Source: Leucocoprinus leucothites
Lineage: Eukaryota > Basidiomycota > Agaricomycetes > Agaricales > Agaricaceae
Assembly: GCA_013368445.1 (NCBI GenBank)
Contig: JAACJO010000003.1
Coordinates: 744,001-808,000, forward strand
Direction: 5' to 3'
Length of the DNA: 64,000 nucleotides
Shown: positions 11,254-23,300 of the stretch, piece by piece
Layout of the letters: every line of letters begins with the position of its first letter
Position numbering within the stretch: position 1 is the first letter of the stretch
Notes under the pieces: model-generated
The model's database searches: none
What the model was told of the DNA's origin: nothing
Seen by the model: the letters and a program-made list of their open reading frames with translations, nothing else
Translations under genes and position numbers: made by a program

Positions 11254-13070
11254 TCACTCCAAATCTTTGACAAGATCCTCCTTTTCCTCAATTTCCTTAT
11301 CTTCCATGCCTCTGACTTTAACCCTCTTGGTGTTACATTTGTTAGCCATGTGCTCAAAGTGTCCACAAGTGAAGCACTTGGGTTTCTTAGGATTATAGCA
11401 GTTCTTGGTGATGTGGCCTAATTTGTTACATGCATAGCATTTGAGGGTCCTTCTTCCTTCCATTCTTCCTATCTCCATGGGTTGACCACTCCCTTCATAG
11501 GTGATTCCTGATCCTGTGTGAGTGTCTTGGCAAATTTTAGCAGACTTATATCCTTGTCCAACAGAAAGGATGGCCTTTTTCCACTCTTCATAGAAGGTTG
11601 GGATGTTATCCAGAGGGTAGCCAAGTATTGCTTTGATGATATTATGGTGTGTGTTCCTTTTAAGAAAGAATTTGGCATGGACATCATTGACTTGGGCTTA
11701 GATTTTGAGGGTTTCAAATTCAATCAGGAAATTAGCAGTATGCATTTTTCCTTCCTTGAATGATTCAATAACCCATTCAGCATTTGACTGTAGCACATTG
11801 TCACTGAATAATTTCTTGAAATCATTTTCCCATCTTTTCCAATCTATGGTGTCATGTTATAGTGATGCCGGCCTAGTCCTAAGCTAGCACGATAAGTATC
11901 AGATTGATCTTATCAAAGGGGACTCCTTCTCAGTAAGCAACAAAGTTGTTTACTAAGTCAGAGTTATAATACAGTGATTATAAGAGTAACACTTTGGTAA
12001 TTGAGATCTTAAAGAACTTAAGTTTTAATTTGACTTTGTAGATAAAGGCTTGTATTGAGTCTCCACCTAACCAAGTAGAAACAATGTTTCTCCTAGGTAG
12101 ATGTTGATGACTTATATACAATACAAGTCTGTATCTATTATTAACTAGGGTCAAGGGCTTCTAATGAAAGAAGAGAAGCATACAGCTTCCTTAACACTAA
12201 TTAAACTATATAAGACATGATCTGTTGAAGAAGCTTTAGAAGTTCTTCTTTGATCATCTGACTAGATCACAAGGTAAGTCCAAATATAGTGCAGCTATAT
12301 TTAACAATCACATGTCATCAAACAGTAAACAAAACCAAACAAGGTATAATAAGTCATAATGAGCTAAGACAAATGAGACTAAATAAGATAAGAAAATACA
12401 AGGACAAATAAGATGAAAACATAATTGCAATATTACTTAAGTAAAGCTAATATTGACTTCATATTGTAAAGGAAACAAATGCTAGATATAATCAATATAC
12501 ATAACATGTCATCTTTTTGATTGAGCCTCTCTAGCTCCATTTCTGCAAAGGCACCAGCTGTGCCTCCCCTAAGATAAACAAGTATCATGATGACCTTCTT
12601 GTCTGCTGATTTGATCTTGTTGAACTTGAGGTAGAAGGACATTGCCCTCCACCAGTCTGCAAAAGTCTTCCTATTTCCATCGAAATATCCCAGTTCTGGG
12701 ACCTTTATCTTTGTGTCAATCACATTGTTGAGTTCTATCTGGTTGTTTCCTTTGGCCATTGTTTCTTACTGTGGTGACTGTGCTTGGCTGATACTGAGTG
12801 ACTAGAGTTGTGACTGGATTTGTTTGAGCTGTTCTTCTAGGGATGTTATGGCCAGCATGCTGTTGTTTTGTTCTGCCACTTCATTTACTGGGCTAGCACT
12901 TTCTTCTTTTGTGGCAGTCTCTTCTTCTGATTCTGACTGGTCTCTTTCTTGGATCAGGTCTGCTTCTATTTCTTCATCTTCTTGAAGTATACTGAGTACT
13001 GTGCATCTCTTTGGTAATCTGGTTCTGAGCTGGGGGTACTTCTGTAGTTGGCTAATCTTGGCTTGCCCCC
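11254..13070 (-). pseudogene. Retroelement gag with two zinc knuckles, interrupted
   Basis: A minus-strand gag-like gene. Its 5' end near 13070-12760 is acidic (EEIEADLIQERDQSESEEE) and carries TAG and TAA stops at probable Gln codons. The core starts near 12759 with VPELGYFDGNRKTFADWWRA and IMILVYLRGGTAGAFAE, a retrotrans_gag-like fold. A 652-bp solo LTR (11855-12506) cuts it. It resumes as DTIDWKRWENDFKKLFSDN. Near 11450-11330 are two CCHC boxes, CYACNKLGHITKNC and CFTCGHFEHMANKC. A frameshift lies near 11690. No pol follows, because the sequence to the left is the RecQ/DUF6589 element. A second copy of its 5' half lies at 46236-46548 plus 54743-55005. Confidence 0.75.
11855..12506 (-). mobile_element. 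Solo LTR, family B copy 1 (652 bp)
   Basis: On the plus strand it reads TGTTATAGTGATGCC to ATATACATAACA, the reverse complement of the family B copies at 34909 and 55427. Perfect 5-bp duplications TGTCA flank it (11850-11854 and 12507-12511). It sits inside the gag gene, whose frame continues across the deleted insertion. Confidence 0.92.
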
Positions 13071-13092
13071 TCTATACTTTGTTGCAGGGTGA

Positions 13093-13381
13093 GTTGATGA
13101 TGCATTACCAAATGTTACAACCTAAGCTGGAACTCAGGATGTGACAAGGGTGTAAAGGCTTGAGAGCAATGAGGGAGCAAAGGGCAGAAGAACAAGTTAG
13201 TAAAGCATAAGGTACTACAGCATAGCTACAAGGTTTATATACTAGAGGAAATGGAGTCATAGAGGTCTAAGGATAGAAACAGATGGGTAAGTGAGGAGTC
13301 ATAGTGACTAAGGGATAACTAAGAAAGTAGTGATGGCTGAGTAATGCTATATAAGGCTGTGTAACAAGGCTGTGCATAACA
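13093..13381 (-). repeat. LTR edge and primer-binding region of the interrupted gag element
   Basis: Read on the minus strand, an LTR ends GTTCCAGCTTAGGTTGTAACA at 13113, followed by TTTGGTAATGCATCATCAAC, a TGG-type primer-binding site, and then by the gag 5' region. A homologous edge lies at 55006 in the second copy. The outer part of this LTR is lost where another LTR (from 13382) abuts it. Confidence 0.55.
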
Positions 13382-13992
13382 TTGTTTCCTTTACAATATG
13401 AAGTCAATATTAGCTTTACCAAAGTAATATTGCAATTATGTTTTCTCTTTATTTTCTTTACCTTGTTTTATCTCATTTACTTTGTCTTGTTATAATTCAT
13501 TTTGTCTTATTTGTATTTGTTTACAATTTGATGACATGTGATTGTTAAATATAGCACAGCTATATTTGGACTTACTTTGTGATTGTATCAGATTATTAAA
13601 GAAGAACTTCCAAAGTCTCTTTGACAAATCACATCTTATATAGTTTAATTAGCATTGAAGAAGCTGTACACTTCTCTTCTTCATTAGAAGCCCTCAACCC
13701 TAGTTAATATTAGATACAGACTTATATCATATATAAGCAATCAATGTCTACCAAGGAGAAACCATTGTTTCTACTTGGTTAGGTGGAGACTCAATATGAG
13801 CCTTTATCTTAATAAAGCCAAATTGAAATTAAGCTACTGAATCCCTCAATATCTGAGGTCTAACTATTATAATTGCTGTATTATAACTCTGACTTGATAA
13901 ATAACTTTGTCGCTTACCAAGGAGCCCCCTTGGTTACAATTAATCCAATATGTAACATGCCAGCTTAGGACCAGGCTAGCATCACTATAACA
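13382..13992 (+). mobile_element. LTR, family B copy 2, 5'-truncated
   Basis: Matches family B from about its base 30 (TTACAATATGAAGTCAATATTAGC) to the end (CATCACTATAACA at 13992). The first ~25 bases present in other copies (TGTTATGTATATTGATTATA) are absent, and no target duplication is visible. Confidence 0.75.
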
Positions 13993-16991
13993 GCTTGAAC
14001 TTTGAGGGTGGTGGACAGGGTAAGGGTAAAGTAATAGCCCTCAGGCATGGAAAGCTCTTGAGGTTGGTCTCTTTGAAGTCACAGGGAAATGACAGCACAG
14101 GCTGGGGTATGGGCTCAGTTGGAATGACACACCTGTTGAGGGGAGAAACTTTGCTAGAACCTGGGTGCAGGCTTGGCTGTAACAATACATCTGTTAGAGG
14201 CATGAGCTGCACTAGAACCTGGGTACTCATAGGTGGTGGTGGCCAGTGGTGGGTGGTGGAATGAGAAGGGGCTGTGATCAATTTGTTCTTTTTGGCTCTC
14301 ATCCTGCCTTTTGCTTAGGGTGTAAAATCCTGGTCCCTGGAATACAAACCAGATGAGTGCCATGTCACATAGCCCAACAGCACTAACAATTACAGATCAT
14401 GAATATCTTCTTGGGCTCCTTGTCCTTGGATGGGCCACAAGGTATAAGATTTACAATGAGGGGAAAGGATAGCAAGAGAGAAGGAGGCAGGAGAAAGTCA
14501 GAAATGCAGCACTCTGAACATTGACTCTTGGGAATTCACAAGTCAGAAGTCTGTGACAGAGAAAGCCAAACAAAGACAAACCAATTGAAGACCTAGTCAA
14601 AGGCACATGCAAGCAAAATGTTCAAAGAGCAAAATTTCAAAACTCATAAGTACTCACTATTGTGTTCAATGATCCACTAGGGATCACTTACCAATCAGCA
14701 AAATAGCTGAACAGCATGCCTGCCAATCTGTGACCATCATCAACAGTCCATATGCCTCTATTTGCTTGCTGTCCAGCTCTAGATTCTGTTAGATATCAAT
14801 GGATCTCCAAACAGTTTTGACTAGGTATCAGTAGTGGTAAGACTACCCTGGATGTGTTTGTACTTCAGCATGGGGGCTGCGTGATGTTTAATCTGAACTT
14901 GAAAATTAAGAATAATTCCTAAATTGTCCACCCACCATGGACTTTGCCTGTGCCTCAGGTGTAGGGAGAGGGTTTCTATGTAAATCTTAATTTGTGAGAT
15001 GATTGGCCTTCCTGTGCCTAAGTCTATGTCAAGTGCCCATGTATGCAAGGCAGATAATGTTTATTTTGCACTTATCAGGTGCTTAAGTGCCAGTATACAA
15101 TCTGATCCCTTTTGAAATATATTGTGATTTTTAAGTGTGGGCAAGCACATTTTCCATGCTTATCACATGTCTAAGTGCCCATGCCCATGCAATATTAAGT
15201 CTGAATCTTGAACTTGAATAAATCTGAGGAAGAAGCTCCTCTCCCTATATGTCCAAATTTAATTGGTTTGTGAGATCACTGACCCCCTATACCCAAGTCC
15301 ATTTACATGCCCATGCCTGGTGTAGGGACTTTAATCTACTTTCTCATGCTCATCAAGCATTTAAGCACCCACATGTGCACATTGTACATTAGAGCATGGC
15401 TGTTCATATTCATCACATAAATTTAACTTCAACTCAAATAGTACTTGTGAAAAAAATTAATTACTACATGTGGATAAGACCCCCCTCTTTCCTGTGCATC
15501 CAACCCTACTGTGAGGGGATGTGATATCTAATATGTATGGTTTCCTATGCCTAAAAGCCTGTGTGCATGCACAATAGCCTAGAGCCTCCATCAGCCCCAG
15601 CCTGGCAAAGCTGGGTTTGAACCCTGCCCTTGATTGTGGACTATATGTTGACACCATGTGATTTCTACCACTTGGAAGGAGGAAAGCAAAATGGAGGCCA
15701 TTAAGCTGCAGCACCATGTGCAGCAATGCATTGTGTTAAGTGTGGGAAGGCAACCTGATAAGGGTGCTAACACCAACCACAGTCATAGGGGGGGGTCTGG
15801 GGCATGGAAGTAGGGTAATGTGATGAATGATGGGAGCCTTTGGCATTATCATTTTGGCACTGATATACCCAAATTTGCACTGACTACCTACTACAATCCA
15901 GAGAATGAGGTGGAACTCCTATGAAATCTGGTACCTGGCAAAAGGGCTGTCCACTGTGACCATCTCTGACCATCCACTCAGCAACTCACTATCCACATTG
16001 GTGCAGTGACTGTGATGATAACACAGTGACCAAAGATATGGGACTATCCTCCCTTCATTACCTTTGGAGCTAGGGTATATAGATAGATATTGGGCTATGC
16101 CTGGGGGTCTGTCTGTGTACATTACTCACTGTAATTAGTGCATGTTCACTTGTCCATGGTTAATAAATTGAATCTCTTACTCATCAGCCCTATTGATGAC
16201 TTTCTCACAGCTGATGCATAAATAAGTGCTTATTGATGTGTTCTGATCCAGCCATCAGTAAGCTTCTTGTGCTTGATGCATGTACATTTCACCCTTCAGA
16301 GCTCATTTTCTCATGCTCAAATGCAAATTTAGTGCTAGAAGGCATGCAAATTACCTACCACTGGCCAGTATGAAGCATCCATCAGTGTTTCAACATCAGT
16401 GGCAGCCATTTGGACTATGGGGGCCCCATCACTTACTTTCCCATGCCTGTATGTGGCACAACACTTACAGTGAGAAAGGGTCCAGGCTGCTGACATACAG
16501 TAATTGACTGCTATTATGTACACCCAATTTCTCCTTGGCTGTTTTGAGTCCAAATTTTACTTTTTGGTCACAAAAGCATGCAGATGTGTAGAGTATATCA
16601 TTACTAATGAATTTAGACAAGAATTCCCTTCATAAGTTCTTATGTTGAATGTCAGTGGGACAGAAATTGTTGAAATGTCTATTTGAACAAAACCAAGTCA
16701 CCTGTACACCATGACAACAGCTGCTGTCACAATGTCCCACCTGCCAAAAATGGATTAGGTGATGTCACATTCCCTCACATTTCTCCTGTACAGGTGACCT
16801 TGAAACAAGGATTTTGATCTTGACAATGAAGTAGATCCCTAATAGCCACCAAATTTTGACTGCTGTTATAGCCCAAATGGCATTAGCTGTGAAATTGTTA
16901 ATTTTGATGATATAGTCAATATATTGGACAACTGTATAGACATTGAGGAACCCTACTGTAAGACCCTAGTGTAACACACACATTCACAAAA
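13993..16991. other. 3-kb stretch without recognisable genes
   Basis: Only short open frames occur, with no motif I can assign. A Pro/Ser-rich minus-strand frame lies at 13985-14302. The text contains several loosely repeated phrases (for example forms of 'cttatcaagtgcttaagtgcc' near 15075, 15160 and 15345), suggesting very old repeat sequence. Poly-G occurs near 15788. Confidence 0.5.
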
Positions 16992-18220
16992 CAACCATTA
17001 ATGATCAAGAGTAACAAGAGGCTATGGGATGATGTCAAGACTTAGTAAATGCAGTCAGGATGTGTACCCTATGACCCTTTGTAATCTTAGCCTGTAACCT
17101 GGGTATTGATCTGCTCAAAGTCTTTCTTGAAGAACAATTACAGACTAACTAATCAGAGATCAAAGGCTTAGCCTTCTGATCTGGACAGGCACTTGTGCAC
17201 ATTTGCAGAAGTCCTATCATTCCAACATTGCTACAGCAGAAGTATACCCTTTCACAAAAGACAGAGAAATTCCATATGGTTGCTGAATGACCCACTTGAA
17301 TATAGAACCAGATTAGTGGAAACTAACAGGATGCATCAGCACTTGGCTATTGACTAGTAGACATTGTTACAATCAGGAATGAGCTATCACAGAATAAGAC
17401 AACAATCAGCAGTGATAAGGATCTCATGATATCAGATGAGCAGGGATAAGCACACCTTCACAAAAGGATGTGTCAGCACTTAAACTCTCAAGAAAACCCA
17501 GAGATACTCCTATTGGACAACCTTTCAATAATCTCCTTTTATTATCAACAATGTGTACATGTCATCCATGTAATTACTCCTTTAGTACTTTTGCAAAACC
17601 AATATAAACCTTTCTCAAGTGTATAGTCTAGCAAGGAATCTCACCTGCTAAGGCTACACTTAGAGACTGTCCCCCATGACATATCTGAGTGAGTAGTAAA
17701 AAGTGTCTTGAGTGTCCTTTGGTCATAGACCATTAAAGAATTGGAAAACACCTTTCAAGAAAGAAAATCACTGTGAGATTCATATAAGTTCAGAGTGTGA
17801 AGAAGTCTGGAAAAGACTCATAAGCTGTATATTGCATCTAGTATCCAGGAGCGGTGCTAGTCAGTGTCAGTTGTATTGTGATAGTGCCAAGTGTTAGCAA
17901 AAGTGACAATTCATGAATATTGGTCTATTACACTTCTGCATTCTAAGGGACTTGTAGTTGTGCAGTGTTGCATAACAAGGATTGTCAAGTACCTTTCATG
18001 AACTGGTCATTTCAGTACAAAACTGGTCTACAGACAACCTCCATTATCTACCATTATCAACCTTTGTGCTTTCATGAAACATCCTTCTTTATTGGTTAAC
18101 CTCCCACAAACTTGTATTGAGTTTAGGAGTGTTGATTGTTATTGTTATTATCATTACCTATCATTCACTATCTGACTACATTCCCTCTATTATCTTAACA
18201 ATCACACTTCTGCCTCTTCA
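16992..18220 (+). repeat. 5' LTR of the giant Gypsy element
   Basis: Starts (CA)ACCATTAATGATCAAGAG and ends CTGCCTCTTCA. It is homologous over its length to 30479-31709. The expected TG start is CA here and intact in the right copy. Confidence 0.85.
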
Positions 18221-18222
18221 TC

Positions 18223-18240
18223 TGGAGCCCACTGCGAGGG
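18223..18240 (+). promoter_or_regulatory. Primer-binding site
   Basis: TGGAGCCCACTGCGAGGG begins two bases after the LTR end. TGGxGCCC-type sites are usual tRNA primer-binding sites of Gypsy elements. The matching tRNA was not identified. Confidence 0.6.
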
Positions 18241-18477
18241 GAGTTTCAGTATTGAAGGTGTTTCAAAATTTCTGCACCTTTTGATTTCACTTTAAACTGT
18301 TTTATAAAACCTTCACATCAGCAAAAAAGGACTCTTGACAATATTATCACCAAGAATGCAGAATCATCAGAAATTGATAACCAGAGTCATCAGACACACA
18401 CTTCATGAAGAGCAGGTGTCACAGAACCAGTAGATAACCCAGAAAGGCTGCTTTCAAGAAGAGGAAAGAATAGATAA

Positions 18478-20193
18478 GTGACTATATCACCTGCAACTCC
18501 ACTTTCAAACACAGTTGAACATTCTATCTACCAAATGCCTACTCTAGGTTCACCAACAGATGTTGAACCAAATCCATTCATTGTGTCTTCAGACAAACTC
18601 AGAAGGACCCTGCCAGGTCTTTTTGCAAATCCAAGTCCACAAACTCAACCACAGCTAATTTGCAAAAGTCAGAATTCTACTTCCACAAACTTACAGACTC
18701 ATCAGTCACAAACTCAGAATCAAAGCATTACATAAAATTCGAACTCAGACAGTATGCCTTCTACTCCAAATATGCCTATGCCCTCTACTTCAGGTGCCCC
18801 TAAGTGGGAAGGTAGTTTGGGAACACTTAGGAATTTCCTAAGGACACTAGAACATCTATTTAAAGTGACCAGTACCACATCAGACATAGAAAAGCTGAAT
18901 TGGACAACTGGTTATGTTGATGCAGACATTAGTGAAGAGTGGTCCAGCTTTCAAGAATTCAAAGATAATGATTGGGCTGCCTTCATGAAAAGACTCAAGA
19001 AAGAGTATCCTGAAATGGTCAAAGAGGAGCAAGGTTCCATGAACCACCTTCATAAGCTATGCCAAAGCAATCAAGGCATTAGCTTAGTAGATGAAGACCA
19101 ACTACTTAATTTTAAGAGATGCTTTCTCTATATTGCACAGAAGTATTTAGAACCACCAGCTTTAACTGGGAATTGCGAACTTGTCAAAATGTTTGTATGA
19201 ACATTAGACACTACCTTCCAGGATTCCTTAAATGCACAACTAAGTATACAAGGAACTGTCAAGGTCAATGCAACAGGAAAAAGCAGACAGGAGGATCCTT
19301 ACACTTTAGAGGAAGTGATCAATAAAGCAGTAGAACTAGTTAGCAGAAAGACTATTGCACGAGCAATGAAGTATGCCCCAACTAGCATAATACAAAGAGA
19401 CAAGGCAGATGTAGAGTTGCAAGTGCCTATAGCTTTCACAAAAGAAGAAGCTATGCAAAAAGTGACTTTACCTTTGTTGCCAGACATAGATTCATTGCAA
19501 CAAGAAATCAATGTATTGAAAACTATGTACAAGAAACAAGAGAAAGGATGTGAAAAGCATGAACAGTCAGTGCAGAGTGCACTGGGTAGTTTGAAGACTA
19601 TGATGCAGAACAATACATCACAGTCATCTAACTCATCAGTCAGGTATCAGCAGAGTCGCAAAAATGTAGCACCTCTGTGAATGACCCAAAAGTGTTATTA
19701 CTGTTTCAATACTGGCCATTTGTTCATGATGTGTCCTGTGAAAGCGGAAGATGAGAAGAAAGGCTTAATTTTGGTTGAAGGATTCTCAGTTTGTTTTGTG
19801 AATGGAGAAGCCATACCAAGTGAAGCCAACATTTCAATTAGAGATTGTATCAAGAAATATTTACCAGCTACCATAGCTGCAGTGGCTCTGCAAGAATATG
19901 ACAAAGGCTTTCATGACTTCTTTGATAGAGTACCAGACACTGGTTATGTAGCAGCTGTAAACTCTCAGGTGACAATTCAGTCGAGACCACAAGCATTCAC
20001 AAGCAAGTCCTCTCATGAAGTAGATCAATTAAAGAATAAATTATCTAAACTAGAGGCACTGTTACAGAAAGTGGGTATTGAGGACTCATCATCTGAGTCA
20101 GAAGAAGAAATAGAAGTCTTGTTAGCAAAGCTAGCTAAGTCATTTACTCAGACAAGAAAAGGAGAAAGCTTGACTAAGAAGTCAGATTTCTAG
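18478..20193 (+). pseudogene. Gag of the giant Gypsy element
   Basis: One reading frame is maintained from about 18478 to 20193 with only three in-frame stops: TAA at 18733, TGA at 19198 and TGA at 19678. Near 18800-19190 the capsid-like part reads KWEGSLGTLRNFLRTLEHLF, then YVDADISEEWSSFQEF. A helical region with LQQEINVLKTMYKKQEKG follows near 19490. A CCHC knuckle CYYCFNTGHLFMMC lies at about 19690-19735. The C-terminal end has a coiled coil (VDQLKNKLSKLEALLQKVG) and an acidic tail. The absence of frameshifts and the presence of stops at positions compatible with CGA or CAA codons point to C-to-T decay. The start codon is uncertain. Confidence 0.8.
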
Positions 20194-20348
20194 AAGGTCT
20201 GAGGAAGAAGCCTGCCATTGAGAAAAAGGTTTGATTCCAAAGGCAAAAGGTTTCTGAGGACAATAAAACAAAGAACTCAGAAGAATCAGAAAATGAGTTA
20301 GAGAAAGAAAAAGGGACTCAGGGCAATAATCGAACTTCGACCACCAAA

Positions 20349-23300
20349 TTGCCTGAGCTCCCTTATAGAAAGGTACCATCTATGGTGCCAGTGGTTGAAG
20401 TTCCCCCTATGCCAGCACGTTATATGCAACAATATCCCACAAAAGCGCCAGGCTACAAGTACAAGGCACCAGTAGAGGACGGTGTAGATCCACAAGAAAT
20501 AGCAGAAAGAATTATGGAAAGTGAGATTGAGCTCACTTCACAAGAACTCATGGCAGTGTCACCTAAGATAAGGGCAGCTGCTAAGGAGAACATTTCCGCG
20601 AAACAAGTATTAGTGGAGGAATCAAGTGACAAGGAAAAAAGGGCATTTGGTAAAGTAGAAACCTCAAATGGAATAGTCCCCACAGTAGTAGAAGTTAATT
20701 CACTAGAAATACCTACTAAGGTACAAGGCAAGGTACTAGATGAAGATGGAAAATGAATAGAATGATAGTGGGTCACAAATTATCTCTATGGATAAAAAGA
20801 CTGCTGCAGCAGCTAAGATTACTTGGAATCCTGCACTAAGCATTAATATGCAAAGTGCCAATGGAGGGATTACACAAACATATGGACTTGCAAAAAATAT
20901 ACCTTTGTCATGATCTGTGATTACAACCTCTCTGATTTGATCTCCAACTATTCTTTCAACTTCTGATTCCCGTGATCTTCATTATCTACTATTTCTATAA
21001 ATATTTTGCAGCCTGTTTCTGCTCATTATTCTATCCTCTTTTCATTTGTGCTCATATTCATTTCTGCCATTCCATTTATGTTTGTCATTCTCTGTCGCAT
21101 TGCATCTGTCATTGTCTATTTACTTTTTGTTTATCTGTTTATTCATTTATCATTGCATTGTGAGCTTCATGATATTTACATGTTACTTGTCCAATTTCAT
21201 GTTATCTTAAATATGTCACTACTAGCTCATGTATTACCCATTCTGAATATCGACTAAGATTCCACTCTTACTCTCTGTCTGATTATTCCTTCAGTGTTGA
21301 ATTCCAATTCGCACTGCCTGTCATCTTTCTCATAGACCAAATCGGTCAATATGATATTGGAAGGGCGCAACACATATGCTGAAGCCAATGACCAACCTCT
21401 CAGTAATTTTTGCATGCTTAGTAAGCACCAGTAATTCACAAATCTTGACAACCTTTCACATTCAGAGAGGTAACAATGTTATTGCAAGTTCACATTATGG
21501 AACAAGCACTGTATAGAGTGCTGCTAGGATGACCTTTCAATGTCATTACAGAAAGCAAAATAGTAAACCAGAAGGATGGAAATCAGTATCTACATATAAC
21601 TTGCCCCAACTTAAAACTCAAAGGAGCACTACCAACCTATCAGAAGGGACAGTTGCCTCAGGCAGTTAGGGTAAATTTTCAGTGAGCCTCAATGACTTTG
21701 AGTCCATCCCCAGAAGAGAGGTTCCCTGTATAATAGACCTAGATGGAGATGGAAAACCTTATATTGCTGAAGTATTACCATTAGAAATAAACAACTTAGC
21801 AAAAGATGAGATCCAACTGTTATATTTAGCGAAAGGGCTAGAGCACTCAGGAGAATCCAAAAAGGCACTGTTTACTCAGTTCATACAAGAGCTAATGCCT
21901 AGTAGTGGGACCTCGAAGATGGTAGTTGCAGTAAATGAAGAGCTTGATTCAGAGGATCCAGCACTTTGTTTCATGAAAAAGTATAAGCCAGTAGTGTTGA
22001 AAGTGAAACCCATATTAGGGGAACTCCCAGAACACTTTAGGATCATTTGCGAAATAACAGGTGACCCTTTAGTGGAATTGCCTAAACTACCTTTGCACCC
22101 ACCAGACTTTCAACCCAAAGGTTGATACACTTTCAAAAGAAAAGATAAGATGGATTTAAAGTATAATGAGGACTTCTTATGGCCTGAGGAGCAAAAGCTA
22201 ATGCATTGGATGATAGTGGAACACAATGAAGCCTTTGCTTGGGATGATACTGAACATGGTAAATTTAAGGAGGAATATTTCCCTCCTATAGATATTCCAA
22301 CAGTTGCCCATACACCTTGGGTTGAGAGATCATTTAGAATACCCCCAGAGTCTGCAAGATGATTAAAAGAAAGATAGACACTGGTGTGTACAAACCCTCA
22401 AACTCGTCATATTGTTCGCAATGGTTCTGTGTCATTAAAAAGGATGGCAAAAGTCTAAGACTTATGCACTGCTTGGAACCTTTAAATAAGTTGACCATCG
22501 CTCACTCAGGTTTACCCCCAGCTACAGAGGAACTAGCTATACATTTCACAGGATGAGCATGCAATGGAATTTTGGATTTGTATGTGGGTTATGACAAGTG
22601 AGTCTTATCTGAGTCTTTGTGAGACCTCACTACATTCCAGATTCTGTTCGGAGTGCTCAGACTGGTAACATTACCAATGGGCTGGACTAACTCAGTGCCA
22701 ATCTTTCATGATGATGTGACTTACATACTTTGTGAAGAAATCCCAGAGTATACCATGCCTTATATTGATGATGTACCAATGAGAGGACCAGCCACTAGGT
22801 ACGAAAAACCTGACAGAACTTGTGAGGTCATTAGTGAAAATGCTGGCATTAGAAGATTTGTAATGGAACATTTCATGAATGTAAATAGAATACTACAGAG
22901 AATGAAGTATGCAGGTGGTACCTCCTCGGGACCAAAAACCACTATGTGTGCAGATCACATTACAATAGTGGGGTTTGACTGTTCATATAAAGGACAGAAA
23001 CCTACTGCAGATACTCTTGGAAAGATCATGAAGTGGAGTCCCTGTGAAGACACCACTGATGTGAGGGCCTTTCTCAGAACTGCAGTCCAATGCTGCAATC
23101 ATATACCGAACTTTGTGACAGTGGCGGCTCCATTATATGAAGTTGTCAAGAAAGATGTTGTATTTGAATGGGGACCAGTTCAACAGGAAGCGCAGGATTG
23201 TCTCAAGAACCTGATTAAAGAATGTGTACACACTAGGAATCCTAAGTTCCCTAGTACACAACCTATTGTATTGGCAGTAGATACTTTGTGGCACATGGTA

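Noticed and set aside
15595..15640. tRNA-like T-arm (GGGTTTGAACCCTGCCC)
   Set aside because: No acceptor stem, D-arm or anticodon arm could be paired around it.
17712..17897. 61-codon frame repeated at 31202-31387
   Set aside because: Both lie at the same place in the two LTRs of the giant element and lack an ATG start; a by-product of LTR homology.
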